Source of the DNA: Chloroflexi bacterium HGW-Chloroflexi-10
GTDB lineage: Bacteria > Chloroflexota > Anaerolineae > Anaerolineales > Anaerolineaceae
Reading direction: 5' to 3'
DNA length: 64,000 bases
NCBI GenBank assembly: GCA_002840755.1
Contig: PHBZ01000022.1
Location: 1 to 64,000 of the forward strand
Under the pieces are notes generated by a model. It was given only the letters and a program-made list of their open reading frames with translations. It was not told the DNA's origin and did not search any database. This document shows, piece after piece, positions 8,639-15,319 of this stretch (positions are counted from its first letter, which is position 1; every line of letters starts with the position of its first letter). The translations under genes and the position numbers were made by a program.

Positions 8639-9196
8639 CTACCTTGTTCGATAACGCAGGTAAACTACGCCATTTCCAAAGCGGCGTTCCTCCAAAAGCT
8701 CGAGTTCCAATCGCAGGTTGTCTGGCAGGGCTGATTTGCCGCCTCCCACGATGATCGGTATGATGAACAGATGACACTCATCAATCAACCCGGATTGAAA
8801 GGCGTGGGCAGCAAGCTCAGGACCACCGATCAGGATATCATGTTGGACAGTTTTTTTCAGTTGTTTAATTGCTTCCGGATTGAAGTTTCGCTCAATCTGC
8901 GTATTACGAGTGGCTGCAGCCGCCAGTGTTTTGGAGTATACGATTTTTTCGGCTGCTTGCCAGATCTGCGCAAAGTCTTGCGTAAGTGGGGAGTCCGCAG
9001 CTAAGTTCGGGTCGGTCTCCCAAACCATCATGGACTCATACATTCGACGTCCTAAGAGATGAGTGCGCATTGCCCGCACGAGGTTAGTGATAAATCTGAA
9101 ATATTCCTCACTTGGGTCTGTCCAGTCAAACTTACCATCCTTGTCCTCGGTGTATCCGTTGAGTGACGTGTTCGCCACATAAATCAATTTAGCCAT
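8639..9196 (-). CDS. Dihydrofolate reductase-like (RibD C-terminal family) cassette gene, copy 1
   Basis: A 185-residue protein of the RibD_C/dihydrofolate reductase-like family: LIYVANTSLNGYTEDKDG at the start, HLLGRRMYESM in the middle, and DILIGGPELAAHAF then IIPIIVGGGK, the NADPH-binding GG motif. Members reduce pterins, riboflavin precursors or unknown substrates; trimethoprim resistance is not implied by this alone. ATG 9196 follows TGGAGGTCGAAT. The cassette's own attC is missing on its 3' side: the inner core CTTAGGTG is joined directly to an intI fragment. A near twin lies at 9527-10084. Confidence 0.85.
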   Translation of the reverse strand: MAKLIYVANTSLNGYTEDKDGKFDWTDPSEEYFRFITNLVRAMRTHLLGRRMYESMMVWETDPNLAADSPLTQDFAQIWQAAEKIVYSKTLAAAATRNTQIERNFNPEAIKQLKKTVQHDILIGGPELAAHAFQSGLIDECHLFIIPIIVGGGKSALPDNLRLELELLEERRFGNGVVYLRYRTR

Positions 9197-9264
9197 ATTC
9201 GACCTCCATATTTATACCTGTAATTCAAATTTCTTCAATAAACCGCGCGTATAGCCTAAGAGCC

Positions 9265-9387
9265 ACCTAACGGTTTGCGACGTTGTCCCCGATGCGCAGC
9301 TGAGTGGGATACCGGCGGCTGGGGAGAAACATGTTCTATTTTGTGTAGGGATGATAATACATTGTCGAATTGGCTATCAGGACAAGC
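9265..9387. other. Gene-less segment between two cassettes
   Basis: Between the ACCTAAC core that ends cassette copy 1 (9265-9271) and the next attC (9388) lie about 116 bases with no plausible gene and no GTTRRRY. GTTGTCC near its left end can pair with GGACAA near its right end, so it may be a decayed attC of a lost cassette or an empty cassette. Confidence 0.4.
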
Positions 9388-9517
9388 GCCTAACGGCTCA
9401 CGTTAGCTGTGGTGGGTAGGAGGGTGAACTCGCTGTCGAAACGGCGAAAACCCAAAGCCACGAAAAAGACTAAAAAACGCGCGGCCCACCCGCCATCAGT
9501 AGCACGTATTGTTAGGT
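9388..9517 (-). repeat. attC recombination site (130 bases)
   Basis: Ends are GCCTAAC (9388-9394) and GTTAGGT (9511-9517). Inside, ACGTTAGCTGTGGTGGGT can pair imperfectly with ACCCGCCATCAGTAGCACGT, leaving extra bases unpaired. It follows the stop of the second DHFR-like gene by 9 bases. Confidence 0.85.
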
Positions 9518-9526
9518 GGCTCTTCC

Positions 9527-10084
9527 CTACCTTGTTCGATAACGGAGGTAAACTACGCCATTTCCAAAGCGGCGTTCCGCCAAAAGCTCGAGCTCCAATC
9601 GAACCTTGTCAGGTAGGGATGGTTTGCCACCTCCCACGATGATCGGTGTGAGGAACAGATGACATTCGTCGATCAACCCGGATTGAAAGGCGTGGGCAGC
9701 AAGCTCAGGACCACCTATCAGGATATCATGTTGGACAGTCTTTTTCAATTGTTTAATCGCTTCCGGATTAAAGTTTCGCTCAATCTGCGTTTTACGAGTG
9801 GATGCAGATGTCAGTGTCTTAGAGTATACGATTTTGTCGGCTGCTTGCCAGATCTGCGCAAAGTCTTGCGTGAGTGGGGAGTCGGCAGCTAAGTTCGGGT
9901 CGGTCTCCCAAACCATCATGGTTTCATACATTCGACGTCCTAAGAGATAAGTGCCGACCGTCCGTTCGAGGTTATTGATGAACCTGTGTACTTCCTCATC
10001 GGGCATTGCCCAATCAAAGTTGCCGTCCCTGTCCTCAATGTAGCCGTCGAGGGACGAGATCGCCGAGTAAATCAAATTAGCCAT
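9527..10084 (-). CDS. Dihydrofolate reductase-like (RibD C-terminal family) cassette gene, copy 2
   Basis: A 185-residue paralogue of the gene at 8639-9196 with the same motifs (YLLGRRMYETM, ILIGGPELAAHAF, TPIIVGGGKP). Residues after about 48 are nearly identical in the two copies, as is the 5' leader, while residues 5-45 differ at about half of the positions, a mosaic that suggests recombination between cassettes. ATG 10084 follows GGAGATTGAAT; an in-frame TTG at 10090 is unlikely. It is followed by a complete attC. Confidence 0.85.
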   Translation of the reverse strand: MANLIYSAISSLDGYIEDRDGNFDWAMPDEEVHRFINNLERTVGTYLLGRRMYETMMVWETDPNLAADSPLTQDFAQIWQAADKIVYSKTLTSASTRKTQIERNFNPEAIKQLKKTVQHDILIGGPELAAHAFQSGLIDECHLFLTPIIVGGGKPSLPDKVRLELELLAERRFGNGVVYLRYRTR

Positions 10085-10152
10085 ATTCAATCTCCATATT
10101 TATACCTTTAATTCAAATTTCTTCAACAAACCGCGCGGATAGCCTAAGAGCC

Positions 10153-10208
10153 ACCTAACATTGCAATTCACCGGTGCGGAGCGTACGATTGCAATCTCCT
10201 TGTTATGT
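10153..10208 (-). repeat. Short attC recombination site (56 bases)
   Basis: Ends are ACCTAAC (10153-10159) and GTTATGT (10202-10208, one departure from GTTRRRY). Inner arms ATTGCAATTC and GATTGCAAT pair. The length is near the lower limit known for attC sites. The stop codon of the monooxygenase-like gene overlaps the right core. Confidence 0.75.
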
Positions 10209-10478
10209 GTTGATTTCATATTCGTTTACATCAAATGATTCTACGAGTGAAAAAATATCATTCTCCGGACCCTTATCTCGAAATTCATCCAACGCAGAAC
10301 GAGATTTCCATTTTTCGAAAACATTTACTCTATTCAAATCAATAGGGTCTGGTGATACCGAAAAATCTTCACAAGCTTCATTTTCTCTCGCCTGTACGGT
10401 TGCATCACGAGATTTTTCGATAAATTCGTCACGTGCGCCTGACGATATCGTTAGCTTTCCTGCTACGATTATTGTCAT
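10203..10478 (-). CDS. Antibiotic biosynthesis monooxygenase (ABM)-family cassette gene
   Basis: A 91-residue protein of the ABM/YgiN fold, a small dimeric ferredoxin-like barrel: TIIVAGKLTISSGARDEFI at the start, then ARENEACEDFSVSPDP and RVNVFEKWKSRSALDEF. Members include quinol and heme monooxygenases and stress proteins; the substrate is unknown. ATG 10478 follows CTAGGAGAGTAG. Its TAA (10203-10205) lies within the attC core, typical of an integron cassette. Confidence 0.85.
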   Translation of the reverse strand: MTIIVAGKLTISSGARDEFIEKSRDATVQARENEACEDFSVSPDPIDLNRVNVFEKWKSRSALDEFRDKGPENDIFSLVESFDVNEYEINT

Positions 10479-10496
10479 TTAACTACTCTCCTAGAC

Positions 10497-10618
10497 ACAT
10501 AACGGTGAACGTTAGCGGCGGGTGGAGAAAACCAGCTAACGAGACGAAAAAACTACCAGCTTGAACCATGCTTTTTTGGCAGCGCGTACCCACCTCTCCG
10601 CTGCTTGCTGTGTTAGGT
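10497..10618 (-). repeat. attC recombination site (122 bases)
   Basis: Ends are ACATAAC (10497-10503, one departure from RYYYAAC) and GTTAGGT (10612-10618). Inner arms GTTAGCGGCGGGTGGAG and CACCTCTCCGCTGCTTGC pair imperfectly. The stop of the membrane protein gene overlaps the right core. Confidence 0.8.
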
Positions 10619-11200
10619 GGCGTTGAATTGTTGTTCATAGGTTTGAACCTTATGATTTAGCATCCAAGACAGGAGTGCTCCCGTTGCTATGCTGTAGACA
10701 AGTACGACAACCGTGTAGGAAATGTATTCGTACTGATTGATGAGCCCTGTCGCCAAGACGATGCCAAAACCAAGACCTACACTAAGAGAGCTACCCACTA
10801 TCCACAGCGCGGATCTTGTTAGCTTACGACGCAGAATAAACCATTGGAGCAGTCCCATCACTGCACCCAAGACTAGGAACCCAAGAGTAAGCGTACTGGT
10901 AGCTTCATCATCAGCAGTCTGCCACAGAGATTCCGGAATTATGTATGCAATAAAATAGAAGAGAAACCAGCTAATCGGGATTGTAAACACCCACAGTGGT
11001 GAAACGGGGATGAAGCGGCGCAAAACCACCCATTGTGTGAGACCAAAGGGGATCGCAACAACCACAAGAGCTACAAAGAAGCCGGGAATGGATCTTACAC
11101 CCGGTAGTGCTGTACGCAGCGCTAAAATGAAGGCCCAACCCAGAAGATTGCCCAAGTTCCAGTAAAAGAACATCCTATTTTTATTATGATTTTGGGACAT
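10613..11200 (-). CDS. Integral membrane cassette protein
   Basis: A 195-residue protein with about six transmembrane helices. Pairs of helices end in QWVVLRR and QWFILRR, a repeated pattern that suggests an internal duplication. I do not recognise a named family. ATG 11200 follows CGGAGGCAAACC. TAA (10613-10615) overlaps the attC core. It is the first cassette next to the outer attI-like region, the position with the best access to a cassette promoter. Confidence 0.75.
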   Translation of the reverse strand: MSQNHNKNRMFFYWNLGNLLGWAFILALRTALPGVRSIPGFFVALVVVAIPFGLTQWVVLRRFIPVSPLWVFTIPISWFLFYFIAYIIPESLWQTADDEATSTLTLGFLVLGAVMGLLQWFILRRKLTRSALWIVGSSLSVGLGFGIVLATGLINQYEYISYTVVVLVYSIATGALLSWMLNHKVQTYEQQFNAT

Positions 11201-11262
11201 GGTTTGCCTCCGATCTATGCAATTTCGTTCCGAGACATTTTTGGGGGCAGGTGAGTGCCGCC

Positions 11263-11380
11263 ACCTAACAAAATATATCCGTTTCGTTGTTATACACAGA
11301 ATTATCTTGTCTAATCAAAGTCTGGTGATATTTATCATATGATCCTTTGATTTCTCATGCAAATCCTTGTAGCATAAAAT
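11263..11380. other. attI-like region, outer copy
   Basis: ACCTAAC at 11263-11269 is the core joining the first cassette to an AT-rich leader in front of the intI fragment. The leader matches the inner copy at 8470-8561. In integrons attI lies here, between the divergent intI and first cassette; no boxes beyond the core can be assigned with certainty. Confidence 0.65.
11289..11318 (-). promoter_or_regulatory. Possible cassette promoter (Pc)
   Basis: On the - strand TTGATT (11318-11313), 18 bases and TATAAC (11294-11289) point toward the cassettes from within the intI leader, where Pc sits in known integrons. The match is moderate and the spacing one base long. Confidence 0.4.
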
Positions 11381-11441
11381 ATGGAAAGCCGCCCAAAAAA
11401 ACTCCTGGACCAGGTGCGCGACGCCATCCGTGTCTAGCATT
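11298..11441 (+). repeat. Duplicated attI-intI head, copy 2
   Basis: Counterpart of 8479-8622. Here the intI sequence continues beyond the shared segment to 11553. Confidence 0.85.
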
Positions 11442-11553
11442 ACGCACGCAACACCGAACAAGCGTATGTTTACTGGATCAAAAAATATACCCTTTTCCAT
11501 AATAAACACCATCCCCAAGAGATGGGTACTGGCGAAGTTCAGGTTTTTGTTTA
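11381..11553 (+). pseudogene. intI: Integron integrase, N-terminal pseudogene
   Basis: The frame from ATG 11381 reads KKLLDQVRDAIRV, TAG at 11435-11437, then HYARNTEQAYVYWIKKY and FHNKHHPQEMGTGEVQVF. TEQAYV-W-I and FH-K-HP-EMG are hallmarks of the N-terminal SAM-like domain of IntI tyrosine recombinases. TAG stands where the family usually has a lysine, one base from AAG. Homology ends near 11553, next to the stop codon (11555-11557) of the convergent glycerate kinase gene; the catalytic domain with R, H, R and Y is gone. The protein cannot be functional. Confidence 0.85.
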
Positions 11554-11554
11554 T

Positions 11555-12883
11555 TTAATGCTTGAACAAAAATGTCAAATCATTCACATTTGTACCCGTC
11601 GGACCCGGCTTGATTAAATCCCCCAGTGCTTCAAAATAGTGATAGGCATCATTCTCGCTGAGATATTCGTACACATCCAATCCAAGCACCAATCCACGAG
11701 CCATGGTTTCTCCGGTTACCACTGCGCCGGCAGCATCGGTAGGGCCATCCTCCCCATCGGTAGCCAGGGTTACCAGCAGTACGTCCTTTTTTCCATTTAG
11801 AACGGGCACGGCTGCCAGGGCCAGTTCCTGATTGCGCCCGCCTTTGCCTTTCCCATGCAGGGTGACTGTTGTTTCACCGCCGGCGATCAGGCACACCGGC
11901 GAATTAGTATTCTCCGTTAATTCTGCAATAATCTGCACTGCAACAAAGCGCGCCTCACCCTGCCATTCACTCCCCAGTAAAACCGGCTCTATACCATCCA
12001 GATATGCCTGACGTGCCGCTGCCCGGGCTGCCAGTTCGTTGCTGCCTACCAGAACATTCTGAACCCGTTCAAACAACTTATCCCCGGGTTTGGGTGTTTC
12101 CGAACCGGCAATCAGGTGGTGCTGGATCACCGCCGGGATACTCCCACCCAGATGATAACGGTCAATCACATCCAGAGCATCCTGTACGCTGGATGGATCC
12201 GCAACCGTAGGTCCGGATGCAATCGCCTCCAAAGGGCTGCCGACTACATCCGACAAAATCAGGCTGACGATTTGAGCCGGAGCAGCCAATTTTGCCAACC
12301 CGCCACCTTTCACCTGGTCCAAATGGCGCCGCAAGGTGTTGATCTCATCAATACGCGCACCGCAGGCCAGCAGTTCCCTGGTGAGATCCTGCATATCTTG
12401 TAACGTTATTCCTGGATATGGCGCTGTTACCAGGGCCGAGCCACCTCCGGAGACCAGACAGAACACCAGATCTTCTACGGAAAAACTTTGGGACGCCTGA
12501 ACCAGAAGATTCCCGGCAGCCAGACTGTTTTCATCCGGCAGCGGATGACCGCCTGGTTGAACAGTTAATCTTGGATCAGTCTCATGGTAAGCATGTTTTG
12601 GTATTACCCACCCACAGGTCAGGTAGTCTCCCAGAATACGCACGAGTGCCTTTGTCATCGCCTGGCTGGCTTTCCCTATCGCCAACACATATACATGCCG
12701 GTACGCATCCAGGTCATAATCCACATCATCTACTGTCAGCAAGGCCCCCCGGCGCTGCACAAAATTAGCAATCGCGTTTCCAGGTTCTACCGCCTGTATG
12801 GCGGCAGAAAGGATTCGTTGGATCACTTCCGATTTTGGGTGGGCCAGGATGGAAGCACTAAGAAATGATGGGCCGGAATTCAT
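11555..12883 (-). CDS. Glycerate 2-kinase (DUF4147/MOFRL type)
   Basis: A 442-residue protein of the GckA/TtuD-type glycerate kinase family, which phosphorylates D-glycerate to 2-phosphoglycerate with ATP. Seen: VYVLAIGKASQAMTKAL near residue 70, VSGGGSALVTAPYPG near 155, SDVVGSPLEAIASGPT near 215, and the C-terminal MOFRL part GGETTVTLHGKGKGGRNQE and ATDGEDGPTDAAGAVV. Length is normal for the family. Its stop abuts the intI pseudogene, so the integron relic ends exactly there without damaging the gene. The divergent hydroxyacid dehydrogenase at 13003 makes a functional pair: glyoxylate or hydroxypyruvate to glycerate, then to 2-phosphoglycerate. Confidence 0.9.
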   Translation of the reverse strand: MNSGPSFLSASILAHPKSEVIQRILSAAIQAVEPGNAIANFVQRRGALLTVDDVDYDLDAYRHVYVLAIGKASQAMTKALVRILGDYLTCGWVIPKHAYHETDPRLTVQPGGHPLPDENSLAAGNLLVQASQSFSVEDLVFCLVSGGGSALVTAPYPGITLQDMQDLTRELLACGARIDEINTLRRHLDQVKGGGLAKLAAPAQIVSLILSDVVGSPLEAIASGPTVADPSSVQDALDVIDRYHLGGSIPAVIQHHLIAGSETPKPGDKLFERVQNVLVGSNELAARAAARQAYLDGIEPVLLGSEWQGEARFVAVQIIAELTENTNSPVCLIAGGETTVTLHGKGKGGRNQELALAAVPVLNGKKDVLLVTLATDGEDGPTDAAGAVVTGETMARGLVLGLDVYEYLSENDAYHYFEALGDLIKPGPTGTNVNDLTFLFKH

Positions 12884-13002
12884 TTTTATAATCTTATCAT
12901 TTTTTTAAAAATTTTGTCCCAATCAAAACAGGAAATTTAAAGGACAAAAATATTATTAGCTTTATAGATTTTCATGCATAATGGTGGATAAGGAGGATGA
13001 CC

Positions 13003-13971
13003 ATGCAAAAACCAAGAGTATATATTACCCGTGTTTTACCCGCCAAAGGAATGCAGTTAATCCAGGATCATTGTCAAATGGAAGTCTGGCCAGACGAACT
13101 GCCTCCCAGCCGGGAAGAAATTCTCACGCGGGTTCCGGGTGTGGCTGGTATCCTCAGCCTGTTAACTGACAAAATCGATGCGGAAGTGATGAAAGCCGCC
13201 GGCAGTCAGCTGCGGGTGATCAGCAATTATGCCGTGGGATATAATAACATTGATATCAAAGCCGCAACTGAACGGGGTATCGCGGTGGGCAACACGCCAG
13301 GCATTCTCACCGATGCCACTGCCGATTTTGCCTTCGCCTTGATGTTAACTGTTGGGCGGCGTATCCTGGAAGCGGCGCGCACTGTGCGCAGCGGTCAATG
13401 GCAAACCTGGGGACCGTCGATCCTGCTCGGCAGTGACTTTGTTGGCGCCACACTGGGATTGATCGGCTTTGGCCGTATCGGGCATGCAATGGCCAAACGT
13501 GCCAGTGGTTTTGATATGCGTGTTCTTTACTCAGATGCGGGCGCAGAACCAGCTTATGATGCCAAAGCGGCTCACCTGGATACCTTGCTGCGCGAATCGG
13601 ACTTCATTTCGCTGCATGTGCCCCTCACCGCAGACACCCACCATCTCATCAGCACATCCGCCTTCGAGAAAATGAAATCGAATGCTATTCTGATCAACAC
13701 CGCCCGCGGTGAAATTGTTGACCCGGCAGCTCTCTATGACGCATTGAAGAACCGCCGCATTTTCGGCGCAGCGTTAGATGTCACCGAACCGGAACCGCTG
13801 CCCATGGACAGCCCGCTGTTGGAGCTCGACAACCTGATCATTTGCCCACACATTGCCAGCGCCAGTGTGATCACCCGCGAGAATATGGCGATTAAAGCTG
13901 TACAAAACCTGTTAGCCGGTATAAGGGGTGAACCCTTACCAAACATTGTTAACCCGCAGATTTACGAGTAA
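13003..13971 (+). CDS. D-2-hydroxyacid dehydrogenase (glyoxylate/hydroxypyruvate reductase type)
   Basis: A 322-residue NAD(P)-dependent dehydrogenase, probably interconverting D-glycerate with hydroxypyruvate or glyoxylate with glycolate. The Rossmann motif GLIGFGRIGHAMAKRA lies near residue 150; NTARGEIVD carries the catalytic Arg, DVTEPEPLP the acidic residue, and CPHIASAS the catalytic His. TPGILTDATADFAFAL is typical of the glyoxylate reductase branch. Two ATGs occur; the one at 13003 is 6-7 bases behind AAGGAGG, whereas 12997 touches it. It is divergent from glycerate kinase. The last 23 bases overlap the convergent HEAT-like gene. Confidence 0.9.
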   Translation: MQKPRVYITRVLPAKGMQLIQDHCQMEVWPDELPPSREEILTRVPGVAGILSLLTDKIDAEVMKAAGSQLRVISNYAVGYNNIDIKAATERGIAVGNTPGILTDATADFAFALMLTVGRRILEAARTVRSGQWQTWGPSILLGSDFVGATLGLIGFGRIGHAMAKRASGFDMRVLYSDAGAEPAYDAKAAHLDTLLRESDFISLHVPLTADTHHLISTSAFEKMKSNAILINTARGEIVDPAALYDALKNRRIFGAALDVTEPEPLPMDSPLLELDNLIICPHIASASVITRENMAIKAVQNLLAGIRGEPLPNIVNPQIYE

Positions 13972-14593
13972 TTTCTTTCTCTAATTTCTGCGCTGCTTTC
14001 TTTATCGAAGGTTTGGGATGCTGAGTATACAATTCTGCCTGAGCCGACAGTTCCATGCATACTTCCGGCAAAAGGTAGGGAAGTGCTTTCACCAATCCCT
14101 CTAAAGCCAGTTTGGCATGATGTGTCTGATGAGCACTGAGTGCTTCGGTTAATAAGGGCAACACTATAGCAGCGCTATCCGCTCCGATGGCTGCCAGGTT
14201 ACCTGCCATCAACACTATGCAATCGCGAACAATCACACTCTGATCCTCGCGGAATATAGCGGAGAACTGATTCCATCTTGGCAATAAAAGTTCCGGTACC
14301 AGAGCGCTGACCAATGCCAACGCGTGCATGGCCTCCCAACGTACACGTGTGTTTTTATGAGCGGCCAACGGTATTAACATCGCCGTGTGTGGCGCCACCA
14401 GTGCGGGCTGCACTTCGGCGACCATCGTGCATACTTCCGCACAATCTGCCAGCAGTTTTGCCTCTTTCCCGATCAATCCTGGTAACAACTGCTCCATTAA
14501 TTCCGGTTTCTCAAGAATTAATCCAGCTGCGTAATGATTGCCCTGTTCTCTACGCTGCCCCACCTGTAAAGACAAGAATTGAAGTATTGACAT
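13949..14593 (-). CDS. HEAT-repeat-like protein
   Basis: A 214-residue, nearly all-helical protein. Helical pairs such as HTAMLIPLAAHKNTRVRWEA and RDCIVLMAGNLAAIGADSAA resemble HEAT/ARM repeats (about five), which are protein-interaction solenoids. The frame is open upstream to 14701, but ATG 14593 follows GGGGAGGTTTTT and removes a hydrophobic tail that looks spurious. It is divergent from a second helical-repeat gene at 14687; the two may work together. No enzymatic motif is seen. Confidence 0.65.
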   Translation of the reverse strand: MSILQFLSLQVGQRREQGNHYAAGLILEKPELMEQLLPGLIGKEAKLLADCAEVCTMVAEVQPALVAPHTAMLIPLAAHKNTRVRWEAMHALALVSALVPELLLPRWNQFSAIFREDQSVIVRDCIVLMAGNLAAIGADSAAIVLPLLTEALSAHQTHHAKLALEGLVKALPYLLPEVCMELSAQAELYTQHPKPSIKKAAQKLEKEITRKSAG

Positions 14594-14686
14594 AAAAACC
14601 TCCCCAAAAAAAGAGTTGAATTTCCCGAAAAATAAGATTACAATCACATTATATAAAAAATTTGTTCTATATTCAAGAGGTTTATT

Positions 14687-15319
14687 ATGGAAGACTGGCA
14701 ACTCGAACTTTCAGCCAAATCGGCAAATCTGGAAACAATCCAATTTTACTTGCAAACCCAAACAGACAAACTGGCCACACTAGTACTTGGTCTGACCAGC
14801 CCTGACGACACTTACCGCTACAATAGTTTTATGCTTTGCCAGCAAATTTGCAAAGTGGAACCCGAGATCCTCTATCCTTATTGGCCGGAGGTCGAAGCCA
14901 TGCTGCCCTCTGAAAATAATTACCACCGTTCTATCGCCATCTTATTGTTGGGCGCGCTCTGCCCGGCGGACAGTAAAGGATGCTTTGAACTTATCGCCGA
15001 TCGTTATTTTTCCTATCTGAATGGTGGCAGCGTCATGACCGCGCGTTATATCGTGCAAAGCTGCACCACTATTTTTCGCTCAAAACCAGCTCTGCGCACG
15101 CTGATTACGGACATTTTGCTGCATATCGAAAACTATTGTAACCTGCCCCCCGAGCGGATCGACCTGCTGCGGACGGATATCCTCGATTGTTTGGAACAAC
15201 TTTATCCACTATTAACAGAAAAAGACAGCGCGCTGCGTTTTGCTGAAGCGGCGCTGTCTGCTAAAAGCCCCAAAACCTGTAAAACAGCTAAGCTGTTTTT
15301 GAAGAAACACGTTGGCTGA
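14687..15319 (+). CDS. Helical-repeat (ARM/HEAT-like) protein
   Basis: A 210-residue, helix-rich protein that is predicted soluble and has no signal peptide. Segments such as DDTYRYNSFMLCQQICKVEP and YHRSIAILLLGALCP have the spacing of ARM/HEAT helices. No catalytic motif is visible and function is unknown. ATG 14687 lies behind AAGAGGTTTATT. It is divergent from the HEAT-like gene at 13949-14593, and its 3' end overlaps the convergent membrane gene by 32 bases. Confidence 0.6.
   Translation: MEDWQLELSAKSANLETIQFYLQTQTDKLATLVLGLTSPDDTYRYNSFMLCQQICKVEPEILYPYWPEVEAMLPSENNYHRSIAILLLGALCPADSKGCFELIADRYFSYLNGGSVMTARYIVQSCTTIFRSKPALRTLITDILLHIENYCNLPPERIDLLRTDILDCLEQLYPLLTEKDSALRFAEAALSAKSPKTCKTAKLFLKKHVG

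Larger units (their letters stand above)
6905..11553. mobile_element. Relic integron: six cassettes, two attI-intI heads
   Basis: The order is that of an integron. An integrase N-terminus (+ strand, pseudogene at 11381) has an attI-like region just upstream of it. Leftward from there run six short - strand genes, most bounded by attC-type sites with RYYYAAC and GTTRRRY ends (7757-7864, 9388-9517, 10153-10208, 10497-10618, degenerate 6905-6984). Two gene stops overlap the attC core, as is common in cassettes. A second attI-intI fragment at 8479-8622 splits the array. No complete integrase is present, so mobility would need one in trans. Boundaries: the glycerate kinase stop on the right is sharp, the left is uncertain. 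Confidence 0.8.

Noticed and set aside
8639-10084. Trimethoprim resistance (DfrA/DfrB) in the integron
   Set aside because: Both proteins are of the RibD C-terminal type, which shares only the broad reductase fold; nothing shows that they replace FolA.
11435-11437. Recoding of TAG (for example pyrrolysine) in intI
   Set aside because: The gene is also cut off before its catalytic domain and no other gene here shows internal TAG, so a simple nonsense mutation explains it.
11315-11518. A small - strand gene repeated at 8496-8777 (protein with HLVQEF)
   Set aside because: The similarity between the two - strand frames comes from the duplicated + strand intI fragment, which matches a known family; the - strand reading is a shadow.
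6905-11553. The integron region being an assembly chimera
   Set aside because: It cannot be excluded, but the decayed integrase, eroded end site and two diverged heads fit slow decay in place. Read coverage across 6700-7000 and 11500-11600 would settle it.
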